Shown here piece after piece: positions 61,523 to 64,000 of a stretch of 64,000 nucleotides of DNA. How positions within the stretch are numbered: the first letter of the stretch is position 1; each line of letters begins with the position of its first letter. The stretch comes from Desulfobacterales bacterium. Its GTDB lineage: Bacteria; Desulfobacterota; Desulfobacteria; Desulfobacterales; SpSt-501. The notes beneath the pieces are model-generated. The model did not search any database. It was not told where the DNA came from and worked only from the letters and a program-made list of their open reading frames with translations. Made by a program: the position numbers and the translations under genes. The stretch covers positions 1-64,000 of the forward strand of contig JAUQXK010000013.1 of assembly GCA_030834695.1 (NCBI GenBank), in the 5' to 3' direction.

Positions 61523-61578
61523 AAAAATCCAGTCGTCACAAGCCCTTGGATTTTTGTCGAATCCAATGGGCTTTTTTT
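61523..61578 (+). promoter_or_regulatory. Attenuator-like structure in rhlE leader
   Basis: AGCCCTTGGATT pairs with AATCCAATGGGCT and is followed by seven T, a terminator (61541-61578) placed 34 bases before the rhlE start. Upstream, AAAAATCCA (61523-61531) is a perfect nine-base match to TGGATTTTT (61547-61555) in the terminator's first arm and loop, so the two pairings exclude each other. This is the design of a transcription attenuator. Confidence 0.65.
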
Positions 61579-61611
61579 ATTCACCCATTCAACCAGAAAG
61601 AAGAAACACCA

Positions 61612-62853
61612 ATGAGTTTTGAGCTGTTCAACTTGCATTCAACCATCACCGCCGGCGTGAAAACGCTTGGCTTTTCCACCCCTACCCCTATTCAACGTGA
61701 AGCCATCCCCCCGGTCATGGAAGGCCGGGATGTCATGGGGTTGGCCCAAACGGGCACAGGCAAGACCGCGGCCTTTGCACTACCTATTTTGCACCGCCTG
61801 ATGGCCGGGCCCCAGGGCAAGGTTCGGGCACTGATACTGGCGCCCACCCGGGAGCTGACCGAACAAACCCACAAGGCTATCGGCCAGATGGGGCGCAGCA
61901 CCCGCATACGCAGTGCCGCGATTTACGGCGGCGTCGGCATGCAGCCGCAGCTCGATACCCTGCGCCGCGGGGTGGACATCGTTGCGGCCTGCCCCGGTCG
62001 CCTGTTGGACCATGTCCGCCGAAGAACGATCGATTTGTCCCGCGTCGAAGTGCTCGTCCTGGACGAGGCCGATCAGATGTTCGACATGGGGTTTCTGCCG
62101 GATATCCGAAAAATCGTGAAGCTCCTGCCGCGGACGCGCCAGAATCTTCTATTTTCGGCTACCATGCCTCCCGACATCAAGGGCCTGGCGGACGAGATTC
62201 TGCGCGACCCCGTGCGGGTGCAGATCGGGCACACGGCCCCGGCCGACAGCGTGGCGCATACCTTTTATCCGGTCGCGACCAGTTCGAAGGACGCATTATT
62301 GAGGAAAATCCTGGACACCACGTCAACCAGCGCGGTGCTGGTCTTCACGCGCACCAAACGGCGTTCCAAGAACCTGGCGCGGCTGCTCGAGGAATCCGGC
62401 TACGAGGCGGCTGCGCTGCACGGCAACCTCAGCCAGAGCAACCGCCGGAAGGCTATGGATGGGTTTCGCAGCGGCCGGTACAAAATTCTGGTCGCCACCG
62501 ACGTGGCCGCCCGCGGGATCGATGTGCGCGGGATATCACACGTGATCAACTATGACATACCGGACACGGTGGACGCTTATACGCATCGCATCGGCCGCAC
62601 CGGCCGCGCCTGCGAAACCGGCGACGCATTCACCTTCGTATGCCAAGAAGATCAAGGGCTGCTGCGTGCGATCACGCGGCTGCTCGGAAACAAGGATAAG
62701 TACCGCGTCATGGAGAGATTCGGCGGCGCCGATCGGAGACAAGAAGGTGCGCCAGCCCGGGTTCGAGCGGTCGCCCCTCGCTACCCCGCCTCCCGATCCT
62801 TCAGCGCCAGGCCGCGGACCTGGGCTGCCCCGCGGAGGGCCCGCAGCGCTTGA
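61612..62853 (+). CDS. rhlE: DEAD-box RNA helicase (RhlE-type)
   Basis: A 413-residue RNA helicase. Motifs in order: Q motif FSTPTPIQREAI, motif I AQTGTGKT, PTRELTEQ, DEAD (VLDEADQMFDMGF), SAT, then VFTRTKRRSKNLA, ATDVAARGIDV and HRIGRTGR. The C-terminal tail is short and Arg-rich, as in RhlE. Such helicases unwind RNA in ribosome assembly and cold adaptation. The gene has a strong promoter and an attenuator-like leader. Start ATG follows AGAAAGAAG, a weak ribosome site. Confidence 0.93.
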   Translation: MSFELFNLHSTITAGVKTLGFSTPTPIQREAIPPVMEGRDVMGLAQTGTGKTAAFALPILHRLMAGPQGKVRALILAPTRELTEQTHKAIGQMGRSTRIRSAAIYGGVGMQPQLDTLRRGVDIVAACPGRLLDHVRRRTIDLSRVEVLVLDEADQMFDMGFLPDIRKIVKLLPRTRQNLLFSATMPPDIKGLADEILRDPVRVQIGHTAPADSVAHTFYPVATSSKDALLRKILDTTSTSAVLVFTRTKRRSKNLARLLEESGYEAAALHGNLSQSNRRKAMDGFRSGRYKILVATDVAARGIDVRGISHVINYDIPDTVDAYTHRIGRTGRACETGDAFTFVCQEDQGLLRAITRLLGNKDKYRVMERFGGADRRQEGAPARVRAVAPRYPASRSFSARPRTWAAPRRARSA

Positions 62854-62945
62854 TCTTGCCTGAATTGAATGGCGGTTGAAAAACGAGTCGAAGTCATATA
62901 TCGCTTATTCCTCTCGTGAGGCGTACTTTCTTACTGCCGATCGCC

Positions 62946-64000
62946 ATGGCCGATATCGCGAAAATATGGATCAAGCTTGAGGATCACGCCGTCGAGGCCC
63001 GAGCGGGCGCCACGCTCATGGAATCGCTCGCGGCCGCCGGCTATCTTCTGCGCTCCGATTGCGGCGGACGGTGGCGCTGCGGGAAGTGCATGGTTCGGGT
63101 CGTCCATTCCGAGCCGGGCGCACTGAGCGACGCACCCGAGACGGAAAGGGAGGTATTAGGGCCGGAACGGCTGGCCGCCGGCTACCGGCTGGCCTGCTGT
63201 GCTCAGGTCCTCGGAGAGGCGGCCATCGAAATACCTCCAGAAAGCCGTCTGGCCGCGGAAGTCGTTCAGAAGGGCCTGCCGGTGCTCTTGTCGAAACTGC
63301 AGGCCATGCCGCCGGCTGTCTTCAAAAGCCATGCCGCCGGCTATGGCCTGGCCATCGATGTCGGGACCACCACCTTGGCGGCCTATTTGTGCGATCGGAA
63401 GCAACGATCCATCGTGGGCTCGACCTCCGCCCGCAACCCGCAGTCCATCTTCGGCGATGACGTCATCAGCCGCATCCACGCCGTGCGCACGGACCCGAGC
63501 GCGCTGCCGCGGCTTCAAAAAATGACCGTGAGCGCCATCGAATGGGCGATGTCCGCCCTGTGCCACCGCTTCCGAGTCGACCCTCGGGCCGTGGGTGAAA
63601 TGGTCGCCGTCGGCAACAGCACCATGATCCATCTGCTGCTCGGGGAGGATCCCTCCTCCATCGGAGTTTTTCCGTACACGCCCCAATTTTCTGAAGACCG
63701 GACCGTCTCCGCGGGAAGCATCGGCCTGACTCTGAACGCCTCCGCGCGCCTGCGGACATTGCCCCTCATCAGCGGGTACCTGGGGGCTGACATCGTCAGC
63801 GCCGCCCTGGCGGCGGATCTCGGTCAGCGACCCGCGGGGACCATGCTGGTGGACGTGGGGACCAACGGCGAGATTATCTTTCTTTCCGATCGGGGGTTGG
63901 CGGCCACATCCTGTGCCACCGGCCCGGCTTTCGAGGGGGCCTGCATCCGCCACGGGATGCAGGCGACCTCCGGCGCGATCGACTCGGTGCGCTTCCGCTC
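62946..64000 (+). CDS. [2Fe-2S] ferredoxin-ASKHA protein (RACo-like corrinoid activator), 3'-truncated
   Basis: The frame runs off the window end; about 351 residues are visible. The N-terminal ~90 residues are a [2Fe-2S] ferredoxin domain with the Cys ligands in RSDCGGRWRCGKC and a distal CCAQV. An ASKHA/actin-like nucleotide-binding domain begins at GLAIDVGTTTLAAYLCD near residue 137 and continues with GNSTMIHLLLG and MLVDVGTNGEI. This order matches RACo-type proteins, which reactivate corrinoid proteins of methyltransferase systems by ATP-driven reduction of cobalt. GTG 62916 in the same frame is an alternative start; neither has a clear ribosome site. Any methyltransferase partner would lie to the right. 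Confidence 0.85.
   Translation, partial: MADIAKIWIKLEDHAVEARAGATLMESLAAAGYLLRSDCGGRWRCGKCMVRVVHSEPGALSDAPETEREVLGPERLAAGYRLACCAQVLGEAAIEIPPESRLAAEVVQKGLPVLLSKLQAMPPAVFKSHAAGYGLAIDVGTTTLAAYLCDRKQRSIVGSTSARNPQSIFGDDVISRIHAVRTDPSALPRLQKMTVSAIEWAMSALCHRFRVDPRAVGEMVAVGNSTMIHLLLGEDPSSIGVFPYTPQFSEDRTVSAGSIGLTLNASARLRTLPLISGYLGADIVSAALAADLGQRPAGTMLVDVGTNGEIIFLSDRGLAATSCATGPAFEGACIRHGMQATSGAIDSVRFR

Noticed and set aside
1..64000. tRNA or rRNA genes, CRISPR arrays, insertion sequences, prophage genes
   Set aside because: Searched by eye in all gaps. No clover-leaf with a GGTTCGA-type loop, no regularly spaced repeats and no transposase or phage genes were seen. Short or unusual RNAs could be missed.

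Overview
The window is about 64 kb of GC-rich chromosome. The gene content points to an anaerobic deltaproteobacterium (Desulfobacterota, probably a relative of the Desulfobacterales): HdrB/HdrC-type iron-sulfur proteins, a molybdopterin oxidoreductase with FmdE and MoeA-like partners, many TRAP transporters, a probable selenoprotein, and a corrinoid-activator-like protein at the right end. This assignment comes from reading families by eye; no database search was possible.

Region 1 (1-12.9 kb) is a redox island. It holds the 3' part of a membrane-linked molybdopterin oxidoreductase (catalytic subunit, four-cluster ferredoxin, NrfD anchor, TorD chaperone), then FmdE and a MoeA-like protein with a Cys-rich tail. 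A heterodisulfide-reductase-like cluster follows: tandem HdrC, FMN oxidoreductase, sulfide:quinone-reductase-like flavoprotein, DUF1641, a small zinc-finger protein, HdrC and HdrB, with no HdrA. On the opposite strand a second moeA is translationally coupled to a small [2Fe-2S] gene whose apparent stop is very likely a selenocysteine codon.

Region 2 (14-28 kb) is mixed: a histone-deacetylase-like enzyme, an M48 peptidase lipoprotein with a coupled lipoprotein, a TatT-P-Q-M TRAP system, a VWA protein with three OmpA-like domains, a PAS-SpoIIE phosphatase, a DUF4197 protein and an SBF-type transporter.

Region 3 (28-51.3 kb) is a uronate catabolic island with three TRAP transporters. Its left part (kdgK, eda, TRAP, UroD-like, SDR, IclR, kduI, TRAP, kduD) fits use of unsaturated uronates through 2-keto-3-deoxygluconate. 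Its right part is a tight run: TRAP, cupin, uxaE, larA-like, uxaC, 2-hydroxyacid dehydrogenase, gluconokinase, uxuB-type SDR. No mannonate dehydratase is present. The LarA-like enzyme plus gluconokinase suggest instead that mannonate is epimerised to gluconate and phosphorylated. This proposed bypass is the most interesting system in the window.

Region 4 (51.4-64 kb) is mostly housekeeping: an AAA+ ATPase, a cold-shock protein, small unknown genes, a DinB-like protein, parE and parC of the type familiar from gammaproteobacteria, a sugar-nucleotide-epimerase-like SDR, an RhlE helicase and a truncated ferredoxin/ASKHA protein. The csp and rhlE genes both have leaders with terminator-like hairpins; the rhlE leader also has a clear competing antiterminator pairing. 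Several families of short palindromic repeats lie between genes throughout. I saw no tRNA, rRNA, CRISPR array, insertion sequence or prophage.
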